Source: Hymenolepis diminuta | Lineage: Eukaryota > Platyhelminthes > Cestoda > Cyclophyllidea > Hymenolepididae | Assembly (NCBI GenBank): GCA_900708905.1 | Contig: CAADRB010000033.1 | Coordinates: 1,233,179 to 1,297,178 of the forward strand | Direction: 5' to 3' | DNA: 64,000 nt | In this document: positions 1 through 11,700 of the stretch, piece by piece | Layout of the letters: every line of letters starts with the position of its first letter | How positions within the stretch are numbered: position 1 is the first letter of the stretch | The notes under the pieces: generated by a model | The model's database searches: none | What the model was told of the DNA's origin: nothing | The model's input: only the letters and a program-made list of their open reading frames with translations | Translations under genes and position numbers: made by a program

Positions 1-2291
1 TGGGCGGATCCACTACAGTAGCCGAACTAGATCTCCTAGAGGTAATACAACATATAAGAGCCATAGCCTACAAAAATGAGCAAGTAAGCGGTTAAAAGAA
101 TACTAGCACACCTAGGCACGCAAATAATAAAAAAATTCCAATTACCTTGCGATTTCAATAATCTCAGGCTAACTTATTCAACTAGCGAGAGCAAATACTG
201 TTTTAAATATCACATTATTCATAACCAAGAACAGGAATCAGATCATTAATTTTTCACAAAAGGATTTCTACTACTTGAAAACCATGGACCGTAATAAGAC
301 CTATTAAATGTATTCCTTTCACCGGAATTGTTATTATAAAGCTGTCCAAACGGCATCTTCATTCACGAAAGCGGGGTCTAACACGTCACCGTAAATGCAC
401 ACTGCCAATCATGGCTTATGTAGTTTTTTTAAAGGTATATATAGGTACGGTTTTTACATTATATAGCGCCGAAAATAGCAGCTTCCATCTTTTCAGTATA
501 CGTGGGTGGGTAGAAGCAGAGAACAGAGCTTATGGGTCAATACTGCATGCCGTCCTTGTGACTGGCAGATAGGACGTGAATAAGAAGAGAGGATTCGTTC
601 TTTGTGAATTTGAGTGCTAAAAGCACTTGCCTTTTAAATTAAGCAAATGAACTCTAGTGCGTTCTACCGCGTTTAAAATATTTTCAATAAATTTCACTTA
701 CCTTCCCACGACTGTAAAAAGATACAAATGAATCCAAATGGTATAACCGGCCATTCAGCTAAACCAAATGATCGGCAAAGTCTGAATATCACAGATATGA
801 ACATGCCCAGAAGCCAAGGGATTAAATTGAAAATTTGAAATTTGGAATGGGTTTCACCCTTTATGAGAAAGTGTACAACTTCACGATTCCAGAATTTAAA
901 TGACACAAGACCTTTGACATTCTGATTTCATTATCATTCCCATTCGACTCCATCCTCCCTCCCCCCTTCAATTTAAATCCTTGTTCAACTATTTTATCGT
1001 CTCACGTTTCCAGACTGTATCCCCATAATAAGACTTACACAAGTTTTTTTGCGTTGTCATGGCTAATAAATGATAACAAATAGGATAGTCACTCAATATC
1101 ATCGAATGTAATTGTAAAAGCTTTGAGAGATTATACAGAGCTTTACACACGTATTTCTAATGCCTTGATTCATATATACATATAATAATACTATATAGTT
1201 GATTAGAACATCCTTAAAGCTCTGATAATAAGATGTTTCAGATTGAGCTCTTATTATTGACATTACATCGAGCATAACTTATATAACGGTTATACAGGAC
1301 ACAAATTGTCTTTTTAACAGCCTTCCCATTCCTAAAATGAGGCACTTTAAACACTCCAAATACAAGGGGGACTGGCCTGATTTATGAGGTTAAGGAACGT
1401 TGAAAATGTGGTCGGATTAAGGTCAATTCTGAACGTCGATTACGCCATAAATAACGCAGATTATGATTTAGATCTTAACGCAGGCGATGTAATCGACTTT
1501 TGAATTTCTTAATCTATGCTATGAGAAGCCTAATTACGGCAATTTGTTCAAAACATTATTTGGCGTAATAGGACAGGCACGAAGATAAGAATAGGAAATG
1601 TCATAATTTGAAAAGAACATTGTCGGCAGAAAACAAGCATCAACACTTCCAATATTGCCTTTGTTACTTTCATAAGAAATGATTATTTTTAGATTTCAGA
1701 CTGGCAACAAGAAAATTATTTTGAACTATGCACCAGTATTTACGAACTGTAAGGACAGCAGTTTAATGTAAACAACCACCCAAGTTCCGACCACGTCGTG
1801 TTGACTGCCTCATTCCAAATTCTACTGTGGCCTGGACTCCTGTTTACGTTATGTGGAGTTAATCACCACTGATAGTCTAGTAGAGATTTTAACTGTAAAA
1901 TAACTAGTACAGTGAATGAAAAGTCAGAAACTATGCACGGTATCGCATCTTCAGAACAGTTGCAGAATATAAAAGGAACTTCTATGACTCCAAATGCCAC
2001 TTTGTGATTCCTACGAAAAAGGTAAGGTTATTTAGATTATTAGATACGACTTTTCATCTCCAATTCTTGCTATAAAAAGATTTTTGAAAATGAGATCATT
2101 TAACCGACTCAGAAGGAAATTGATGGATAATACTAAGAAAATGCCAATCCACGTTTTTGCGTTTGGGCCGAGTTAAGAATAAGGAGGAACTACTAAATTC
2201 AATATATACTAAATTTGTCCCTCTCTCCCAAAGTTAAGACCCCTAAAGCTAGGTATCCATAACTTACACCAATTTCATAAAATGAACTAAC
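1..2291. other. Vav intron or unrecognised 3' sequence
   Basis: AT-rich sequence after the last visible Vav exon (donor at 2291). No second half of SH3, no SH2 and no final SH3 could be recognised on the minus strand, so the next exon is probably left of the window. A pyrimidine run occurs near 955-965. Confidence 0.6.
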
Positions 2292-2788
2292 CTGAAGCCA
2301 TTTAGATCCATCATACGGTTGCAGCAGGGTGATTTTCTCTCCCACCCCAAAGCAAAGAGGCTTGGGTCTCTTCACAGCATCTCCCAAAGGAGCGGCGTTG
2401 GCAATAGGATGAGGCGGAGCGGGGTCACCTGAGTAGGCCGTCACTGTGGTACAGACAAGCGGTCTTGGGGGTGCAAACACATCCCCGCCAATAGTTTCAA
2501 ATGAATTTGATCCAGTGCGAATGTGGAGAGATGCACTGTTAGCAGAATCGGTGGAAACTGAACTGGTGTTGCGTGAGACTCGAGATTGAGTGGCTGAGTG
2601 GTGATTGTTGAAGACGGTTGAATGTAGTGGTGTGGAAAGGGATACCAGAGAAGGGCGGTAGAGATGGGAGCTATTGCCTCGATGGTACGTTGCTCCACTG
2701 CCTCCGTTGGAAAGGAGAATGGAGGTTCGAGGTGGAAGGAGAATTGGGACATTAACGAGACAAGACTTGTGTGCAGCCAACCCGGTTT
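2292..2788 (-). CDS. vav: Vav exon 12: second half of C1, Ser/Thr-rich linker, first half of SH3
   Basis: The exon opens ETGLAAHKSCLVNVPILLPP, the end of the C1 domain, with Thr and Leu replacing two zinc-binding Cys while His and Cys (AAHKSC) are kept. A linker of roughly 80 Ser/Thr/His/Asn-rich residues follows. An SH3-like half-domain then runs from VTAYSGDPAPPHP to PLCFGVGEKITLLQPYDGSK and WLQ, corresponding to the atypical N-terminal SH3 of Vav. The exon ends in phase 0 at donor GTTAGT. The other half of the SH3, with the usual Gly-Trp-Phe-Pro, was not found in 1-2291. Confidence 0.85.
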
Positions 2789-5700
2789 CTAAAAAACAGG
2801 CATCAAGGCGTTGAACAACGGACGCAAGCTCCTATGGCCCTATACCATCGACCAAATCAAGAGATAAGCAACCAATCCTCCATGAATATCTATTCATGTG
2901 TCTCTTAAACATTTACTCAATAAACAGCCTTCTCCGTGCTGTCCTATGGACAATCCAATCTTAAAAGTTTACATTCAAGGTCAAATACTTTGACAAATGA
3001 TTTGAATTCCTTTCCGCTAGCTAGGATGTCCAAAGTATTATGTTACCACTGAACTAACGGTGTGTTTACTATCAAGCTAGAAGAGAGAATAGGCTGAATA
3101 CGCCAATTTTGGGAGCAAAATATTGGCTTTGTGTTGGAAGTCTCCCTACCACCGAAAATTAACCGATATCCAATTAAAATCGACGTCAAATAATGAAAAT
3201 GGGAAGCGTTTGAGAATTAGCGAAGTTACCGCAGATTGGATAAGCGAAACCTGATTTAGCGCATTCTAAAGCTACAAATAGAGCATATTTTCTGAATTAT
3301 TTTAAACAGTGTCAATAAACCTATAAACGGTTTTCAACTAAATGTGTCAAATTTGTAGCTAGTTCAGAACAACAGCGTGCCCTGATTTTTGTTTCACTAC
3401 TTCATATACACAGGAAGGAAGGATATCTCAAATTTTGTAGAAAATATAATAAAAACAGACTTAAATCTATTACATAAAAAAACATCTAAAAATACCAAGA
3501 CCATTAATTAGAAATTCAAAGTCAATCAACCCAAAATCTACAAATCTATTATCGTTTTCCATCAATTTAACTCAAATAACAAACGTTCGGCACTTGGGCT
3601 TATCATAGCTAACTTCTTTCTTCTATACTTATTTCACTCTTCTATTTATAAGCTTTCTCAACTCACTACCTACGGAACGGAGGTCTCCCTTGTCATTTTC
3701 CGATACAAATATTTTCGCCATATCCTCTGTTTCCTTTTCCTACCTTATCCCTATTTTAAATCGTAGATGTTAGAGGGATGATAGCTAATCGATATTAGCA
3801 TCCCCTATCTGTACATTTATTTCCAGCTATCTACCTTAACAAATAAGCAAGGCAACCGAAAAATGTTAATACTCACTAACGCTAACTAGTAAAAAATAGC
3901 TTACAGAAACAGTAATAAGACAAAACACGACTTAGATCGCCTGCACTCACCTCTACATTGATAGCCCTGATAAAAGACACCCTGCAACAACTTTTTACAC
4001 ATACAACAGTACGTGGTCTGTTTGAATGTGGCCATCTCAAATTGATATCCATTGTCCTTCGCACCGGGTGGAAATTGGTTGTTCCTAAAAGAGGAACGAA
4101 ATCAATGCTAGAATCTGGACATTTGAAGGATGAAAAAAGAATGAGTCATCCTGAGTAACGTACAGGGCAGTTTCGGTGGCTTTAATCCAAGCATTCCGAA
4201 GTTCCTCCGATTTAGCAAAGAATGTCAACTGGACATCTTCATCTCGCTCACCGGCAATGGGGATTGTGAACTCGTAGGGGAACTGGTACAAAAAGCAGAA
4301 AAGACCCAAGTTTACTAATTACTACAGTAATAGGGATGATCAAATAGTCATTTAGTGAGAAGCGGTTTAATAAACCAAGTTTGTCTCTGCCCCTTACCTT
4401 TCCGCCTTTCTTTGAGGGCAAACCAAGGGCTAGAGGGGCTCCGTTGACAATGTGATAGGCAGCCATGAAGGTATAATTATCACCCTGAAATGGACACAAA
4501 CAGAAAGATGATCAGTAAGACAGGACGGCAAGAAATCATGATGCGCAGCCATTAATAGGAAGCATTTACTTTTCTTCAACCTTACCAATAGTGGGAAGGG
4601 GTTAAAAAAGAACCAAAATAAGATCGCTTTTAGTGCTGTTAAGAGAAGCTTGTTGTAAAAGCAGAAGCCCTGTTCTGTTTTCGTAAAGATGCTTTAATAG
4701 GCCATTTGTGGGGGTTAGTCGGTTTGTTTGTGCAATAAGTTTTAAGACAGATTGTGAGTGGCAAGTCCAAATTTTATTAAGGGGAGGATTAAAAACGCAT
4801 TTTTGTGTACCCTTGATGATAGGTGTAGGTAACTGCTGGAGGAATAAATTGCTCCTGGGAGTTACAGGTTGATTTTGCATTATAGACGTTAACTAATGGA
4901 TTATTGCCCAAATCCACAGCCAGAAAGTTGTCTGCTAAGTCATTGGGAAACGAACTCTGAGGCGAAATGAAATCGCACTCTTGCGTTCAGTTTCAAGAAG
5001 TAATCTTCAATTGTTTTACTTAAAAAATGAAAGCTGTGACGAAATAATTTTTTAAATGAAAAGAAAGCAGTTAATACAAGAACAGTTCTTAGGGGAACGC
5101 GTAATCTAAAAAACCCAAAACCAGGGATATCATTTGCTTCAATCGGGAGAGTAGAAACGGGTGATATGCCACTCATTATTTTTCGGTGGTTTCCCAAATG
5201 GATACAAATTTTAGGCCACAGACTGTCCTAGAAACCTCTCCCCTTTTTTGTTTATTTGTCCGTTAAAACTATGTGAAACAGACTCCTAAAAACAGTCTTT
5301 CTTGTACCTTACTTTAATAGACGTATTCAAGCACTTCCCAATGTTAAGGTACTTTGGGGTACAATGGGCTGGTAATTTAGCGACATGCGGGGGTTGAATG
5401 TGTAACATTACCTAAAACAGCAAGAATCTAACCGAGAAGTGAATAAATATACAGATGCACGAGAATTAATGTAAAAACTGAGAGATCTATTCCATAATGG
5501 TTAGCTAGGATATTTTTCAATCTGAATTAGATGCAGATGAATCTAAATTATTTGGTTTCAATTATCATGATCGAGTTCATGAAAATGTAAATCAGAAGAA
5601 ATCCGTTCAATGTATATTGCAATATAAAAAAACAAGAATGGGGCCCTTTGATTTCACAATCAAGACGAGATTTAATAACTAAACCTTGAAAGATAGAAAA

Positions 5701-8700
5701 AAATACAAGACAATAACATTAAAAAGCAAGGCCAATTATCATCAAACTACCTAAATCAGTTAATCAGGAATGGCTAATTCCTACCGATCAGTCAGAACTC
5801 AGAGGCCAGAAAATTTGCATCAATCTCTGTGACTGTGGCTCTATGATTCATCAATTGGCACTGAGGTGTCGTGTGAACCAAATGATAACCATGTTATGGG
5901 ACTGCAGCAATTCGCGTCTATTTTCCCAGCCAATAAATCTCATTTAAACCAAATCGAAGATAAAGGATAACAGGACATTAGTACATTGCGTTTTAGCAAT
6001 GAAGGTGGGATAAGCATAATCATTCAATTTTATAAACTTGTTTATATCCAGGCATTCGCTTTTTATGCAACAAGACTTACGAGAATCGGATAATGAAATA
6101 CCTGACTAAGAGACATTCTATCTCATTTGAAATCTCTACCTTTCAAAGCCTAAGTCCTCTAATTTCACTCTTCTCACCTTTCAATTAATTTATTTTTGAT
6201 AGCTAAATATCTCTTTACCTGATTGCACTTGTTAGAAAAAAATGCCTTTTCAATCGAATAACATGGAATTTGATGTGGTGAGAGGATGCAGGAAAAATAG
6301 CCTACAGAAGATTGAACGAAAGGGAATATTGCAGTCTAAAAAACACTATTCTTCCCAATGACAAATGAATATTAATGAATCGAAATCTAATGATTTAACA
6401 ATAACACACATTGACTGGAAAATAACCCTCTATAAAGATCTGCAGACACTCAAAAAAGTAACAAGTAATCAATATACTGTTATGTGCGGAAATGGGCTGC
6501 TCAAGTGCAAAGTTGGTGATGAATCATTACAGAATTACATGCTCAGAACAATGCATAGGTTTCCAACAGACATCATGCAAATCTCAATACCACGAGCTCT
6601 CTCTAATGGTGTCTCGAGCATTTTAAGAAAATGTGGACCAATTTCAAATAAAACAACTCATCCTTCTCATAACTAGTTTTTAATAAATAAATAAATAATT
6701 TAACTTAGTCTTATAGCTGCTCAGTTGCTCTGTATTAGAGCTATGGTTACTCAGACTCAAGGAAGAGAAAAAAAGTCTTATAGTTCAAACGACTTGCTTG
6801 TATTAACAAAATAATTTTACTTATATAGGCTTGAATATATGATATATGATTGGCTACTTGATTAGTCGGTAATGACAGTGGTGGCTTCTCCAGAGGTGGT
6901 CTCATATCCAGGTGTGAGTGTGAGAATACCATAATCGGTTATCTAGTACAAGAGATAAAGCCTGCGGGGTCCAAACACCTAGAAATCGGGGAATTCCTAA
7001 TCAATCGTTACTCTTTGTGAAAAATTGAATATTACACCGAGACTAGGACGATAGTCAAAACAAACTTTTTCTGATTCTCAAATTGTTGCAAAAATTGGAT
7101 GAATAGGCGGAAAAGGTAATAAAACTAACAACAATACCAAATAATAGCAACTCTTATTTTAAAAACAATTTTGGGGGTAAGAAAATAAAAGGAACGAAAG
7201 CTGTGAGTAAGTAAATTTAGAAATGATACATGTGACCAAAGGAAGGAAAGAGGGAACGGAAAAAAATTAAAGGGAGAATATATTTGTAGATCTCGGAACG
7301 ATATAAGGAAAGGTTGAGAAATTTGATACTTTAGAGGAAAAAAGAAAAATGAAATTGAAAAAAATCCGAACTGCCGAAGACTACTTCAGCTACTGATTTT
7401 CGACTAAGGTAAACCTCTTACTAAATACGAATTGAAATTAAATGATGAAGTGAGAGAAGGAATCGAGTTAATATCATTCATTCGGTAAATCAGAGAACAC
7501 CGAGATAGGTAGAACACAGATTGACGTAAATCACGTAAATGACTGGGTGGCTTTCAGAACTTGAAAGTTATGAAGAAGGAAACCGAAATTAACTATAATG
7601 CCATATTTTGTGAGTAATAGATCTTATTTCCTAGTGTAGCTAACTTAGTGATCACCTTGATTCTAACCATCAAACCCAACTCAAAAAAAGAAGGAAGATT
7701 AAGTGTAATTTAACGATGGCCCCTTCTCATGGTTTGGCAATCGTGGAAGGGACGTCGGCCATTCAGAGCTTTGGTTAGAAGTTAGATGTGGACATCCCAG
7801 TTTAGCGATAGGGATCGATAATCGAATGTAACTATCAGTTTAAGCAGAATGAAATTGACACTGATTTAGAAATTCAGCCCACAGACACGGAACAATTCAT
7901 TTTTATCTCAAATTAGACTAGAAGCACGAGACATATGTGCTCTTGATATTCGAGCCAAAAATAACAATCCGATTGGCGCATTCTAGTGTAATGCGCACAC
8001 CCAGTCAGCCCCATTTAGAGGCCGCGAATAGATGAAAAAAATGACGTCATGATTTGCATCTATAGGGTAAAGTAATTTATTCCATGTAATAAACATTAAC
8101 CGCAGAAAATTAACAGTAGATCGCTTATCACTAACGGATAGTGCCCATTTCAGAAGGAAAAGCATTGGAAGCTACAAAACACATTGATTCTGAGGAATTT
8201 GAGGTAGGCTAAGCCGACAGCCTCATCAGCAAATGGAGAAGCACCTGCCAGAACGCAAACCAACCCAGGAGCAATGAGAAGTTTGGACTTGAGATATATT
8301 CAACCACAATTCCAGAGTGTTTTTGACTCAAATGGTCACAGTTACTTCCTTTCAATAGTGCATCTCTTGATATTTTTTTGTCCATTCTATACTTTCACAT
8401 TCTGATAAACCCTTTATGCCGTTTCATTCTTTCTGGTCTTGTCCGTAAGATTTTATTTAGCAAATCTTCATTTTGACTACACTCCCTACAGCTCTTATGT
8501 CCTTAAACGGAGGGTTCGAAAGGGCGGGAGATGTCAGAATGGTTAATTAATGAAGGCCTGGTGATTAATCAATTTAGTGAATATCTCAATGCACAAACAG
8601 CAAATACCCATATAGCGTGACCAAAACAGATATTTCAGAATTTAATGATGACTGTGTGGGTACACAATAATGAAATTAATAAATTCTATAGCCAGCTATC

Positions 8701-11700
8701 CTTTTCATTACTGCGGGTATGCGACAATATATCTGAATATCGATTAATGGATTTTCAAGAGAATGATTGAAAAATGGACACCTATGACGATCTACATGTT
8801 CTTAAATGTTTAGAAACGTGCCAAGTTATTGACACACTATATGTGTTGGAAACCAGCTATCTGATTGCAAAATTGGTGACAGGTCATTACGGAAGAGCAT
8901 GATTAGATCGGTGCAAAATCCAGTTTATAAAACTACAGAAGAATGCTTGCATACAAGTATAATTTCAATAAAATCTCATATTCCATTCCTGCGTTCCGGT
9001 TCGTTTATAATTAAACTGACTGGTATTTAAAATGCAGATTTGCTTCTCAATCATCACACAAGTGGGAGAGGAAGAGTATCCAAAGGCAAGCCTGTTAAAA
9101 AATTGACATAAAAGTTTTATAAATTCGGGGTTATCAATTCTCAACAGTTACTTGAGAGGTTTAGCACATAACCATCGTAGCAAATATTTCAAAACACTTC
9201 AAGCGAATAAGAGTCTCCTGATCGAGGAAGTAAAAGATTAAATTTCCTCTATACAGAGAAACAATTTGAATAAGAGTCCGTTGAACAGGTAATCCGATAC
9301 CGTTCACATCACATAATAGGAATCATGCAATCTCAAAACCAGTGAAGAAAGCCAAAACCAAAGGGGTACAAGGCAATACCACCAGCCAAATAGACAAGCA
9401 AACTTGTCAAAACCAAGACAAGGAAGCTAAGCGTGTTCAAGTTAGAGTCACATTATGAGAGAGGGCTCTACAAAGGCCAAGCAAGTGAGAGGAAAATCAA
9501 GAGAGTGAAGGGATCAAAGGGAGCTCACTTTGCTCAACATTGCATTGCTGATCCTGATATTGTAATTCAACTTTCCTCCTACGCTAACACTCCGAACATG
9601 ATGATAAACAGCGGAGCTACGATCTCCAATATTCTCCTGCACCTGTGGTTCAAATTAATTACTCACATATACTGCTTATTGGACGCGGTAGTAAAGGTAT
9701 TCGAGTTATTTCAGTTACTAAATGTTGACCTTTGCGTGGTTGAAATGGGAATAAGAATTACGTTGCCAATTTAATTGATTTTATGCCATTTAAATAAGCT
9801 GTTTATTTACCTATAAAAAGAAATTATAGTTGTGTATAACGTAAGGACACTTCCGTTTATATTAAATCGAGTTAGAGATGATCTATCTATGATGTAAACG
9901 GTTGGTGGTCTAGGTACCTAGTTCGCTTATGAGCTTGTTGTACGTGTGACTTTGAAATGAGATCGAAAAAATGTGGGGCGAATTCAGTGATTGAAACGAT
10001 CATTCGAAATTAAAAAACATTCATAAAGAAAGGCCAAATTACCTAATTAGAAAGACATACAGTTAATTTTCCGCCTACATATGTCACTTGGGAAAATAAT
10101 TAAGGTTATACGATCACAAAATATATCAATATGTACGCATTGGACTTATAAGATGGTGTCTATCTGATGGCTGTAGTGATTAATTGTGCTTCCATGTACT
10201 GGTAGGATAATATTCAAGGTGAAAGTTAACAAAAACTCAGAGACCCCAGAATCCACGCTCTTTGGCGAACATTCACTGATCGATATGACCCACAACTTTG
10301 AATAGAAATGAAGAGGGCAGATTGTACAAAGTAGTAGAATTAAATTTTATTTGGAAAAAAAAACACTTTCGCGAAACTTTTGTTCCACAGGCTCGAGCAT
10401 TCGCTTCAATTTTTAGATAGTCATGATTCTTTGAAACAATATTCAAACCGCAAATGCAAACACTTTTTGACGTTGCAATGACTGTTCCTATTTGTCTGAG
10501 ATCAATTTCGTATATTCACTATACGTACATACTACTCAATCGTCATTATTTTAGAATATATTAAAGTGACTGTACCGAAACAGGTTTTGTGTCTCAGAGT
10601 AACCTATTTCAGTTACCTTATTTGAATTTTACTAAGTGTTGCATGATCAAAATGACCATTTCGCCAGCTAAATCAGATGAAATTTGACCTTTAAGTGGTG
10701 ATGGAGTGAACCGTGGCCTGTCAAGGAATGTGCATTACGTGTGGCCGGTTTAGGAGGCGGGAGAAGATAGTAGACGTGTGAATGTCCAAAGACCACAGAG
10801 AGATGCGTAATCAGCTTTTCGTGGTCAAGTTTGGACAAGACACATTATCACGTGGTGGGGGCTTAGTCATAGCCAAACAAACACGTACAAACCATTCTGT
10901 GCGTGCACAGACGCGGATAACAAGAGCCAAAATCAAACCGACTGATACTTCTGCCTGGCGAATTAGAGTAAGTCAGAGATCAGAGACGTGGTGGGAAACC
11001 ATTTAGCTACACTGATTGCTAATAGCCTTCCATATAGACGTCAATCAGAAGTTACTAAAAGCATGTGCAGTAGTCAACGTTGACCTATGTCTCCTGCCGC
11101 CTAGCTGACTTTCAATATAAACATTCTCTTTCTCGTCTTTTCTCTATCTAACTGGCAAAAGATTTCCTCGTGCGCCAGCGGCGTAAAGGTCAGCATGTAC
11201 TTCTGCCAAGTTAGAGGTCACAAGATCAGCGCCCATCCATGAACATTCAGTGATGTGGAAATTCGATCGCACTGATAGATAAGGAAATGAATTTCTCATA
11301 AGAGTACCTCCAGGATACCTTCCCTCTATTCCGATTAAGTGCTGTGAACGCTTTCCATAATGGGCTCTCAACTCCTGGTTTCCTCATATCCAGGCCCAAT
11401 AATTGCCTATTTTCTAGCTTTCAGGAGGACTCTAAGTTATTTAGGGTATATCCTATGATAATAGACAACCATATTTTACAGTCACCCACTCAGAATGCCG
11501 AGGAATTGTTAGTATCGACAACAATCATACTCAAGGGAAGGTTGTACAGGAGTTTGGACAGTGACACAACCGAGGCCGCTACTCACCAGTATCCAATTAT
11601 CATACGGGTACACCACAGACTAGACAATAATACCGCTCAAAGAATATACACGACATACTTTACTCATTAAATTAAGATTAATTCAAAATATTTATTATTT

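Noticed and set aside
1..45. minus-strand acceptor-like CCTCTAG at the left edge
   Set aside because: Too little sequence remains to judge an exon, and phase 0 gives an immediate stop.
694..906. minus-strand open frame with a 10-bp microexon candidate at 704-713 (acceptor TTTTTACAG, donor GTAAGT)
   Set aside because: The splice signals look good, but SWEG does not fit after the KWLQ end of exon 12, and the longer frame has no SH2 or SH3 pattern.
1740..1830. minus-strand SELGWL as the second half of the Vav SH3
   Set aside because: The phase does not match exon 12, there is no good acceptor, and the residues after Gly-Trp diverge.
6365..6676. 103-codon plus-strand open frame
   Set aside because: It lies in a vav intron and overlaps an interspersed repeat whose other copies are broken; no protein family was recognised.
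9360..9440. minus-strand Phe-Asp-Lys motif considered as the missing PH exon
   Set aside because: The surrounding residues do not match Vav, there is no proper splice frame, and the exon at 11974-12019 fits far better.
9433..9774. 113-codon plus-strand open frame
   Set aside because: No homology, no splice context, antisense within a vav intron; likely chance.
11344..11670. 108-codon plus-strand open frame
   Set aside because: It starts in the tail of a SINE copy and has no recognisable domain.
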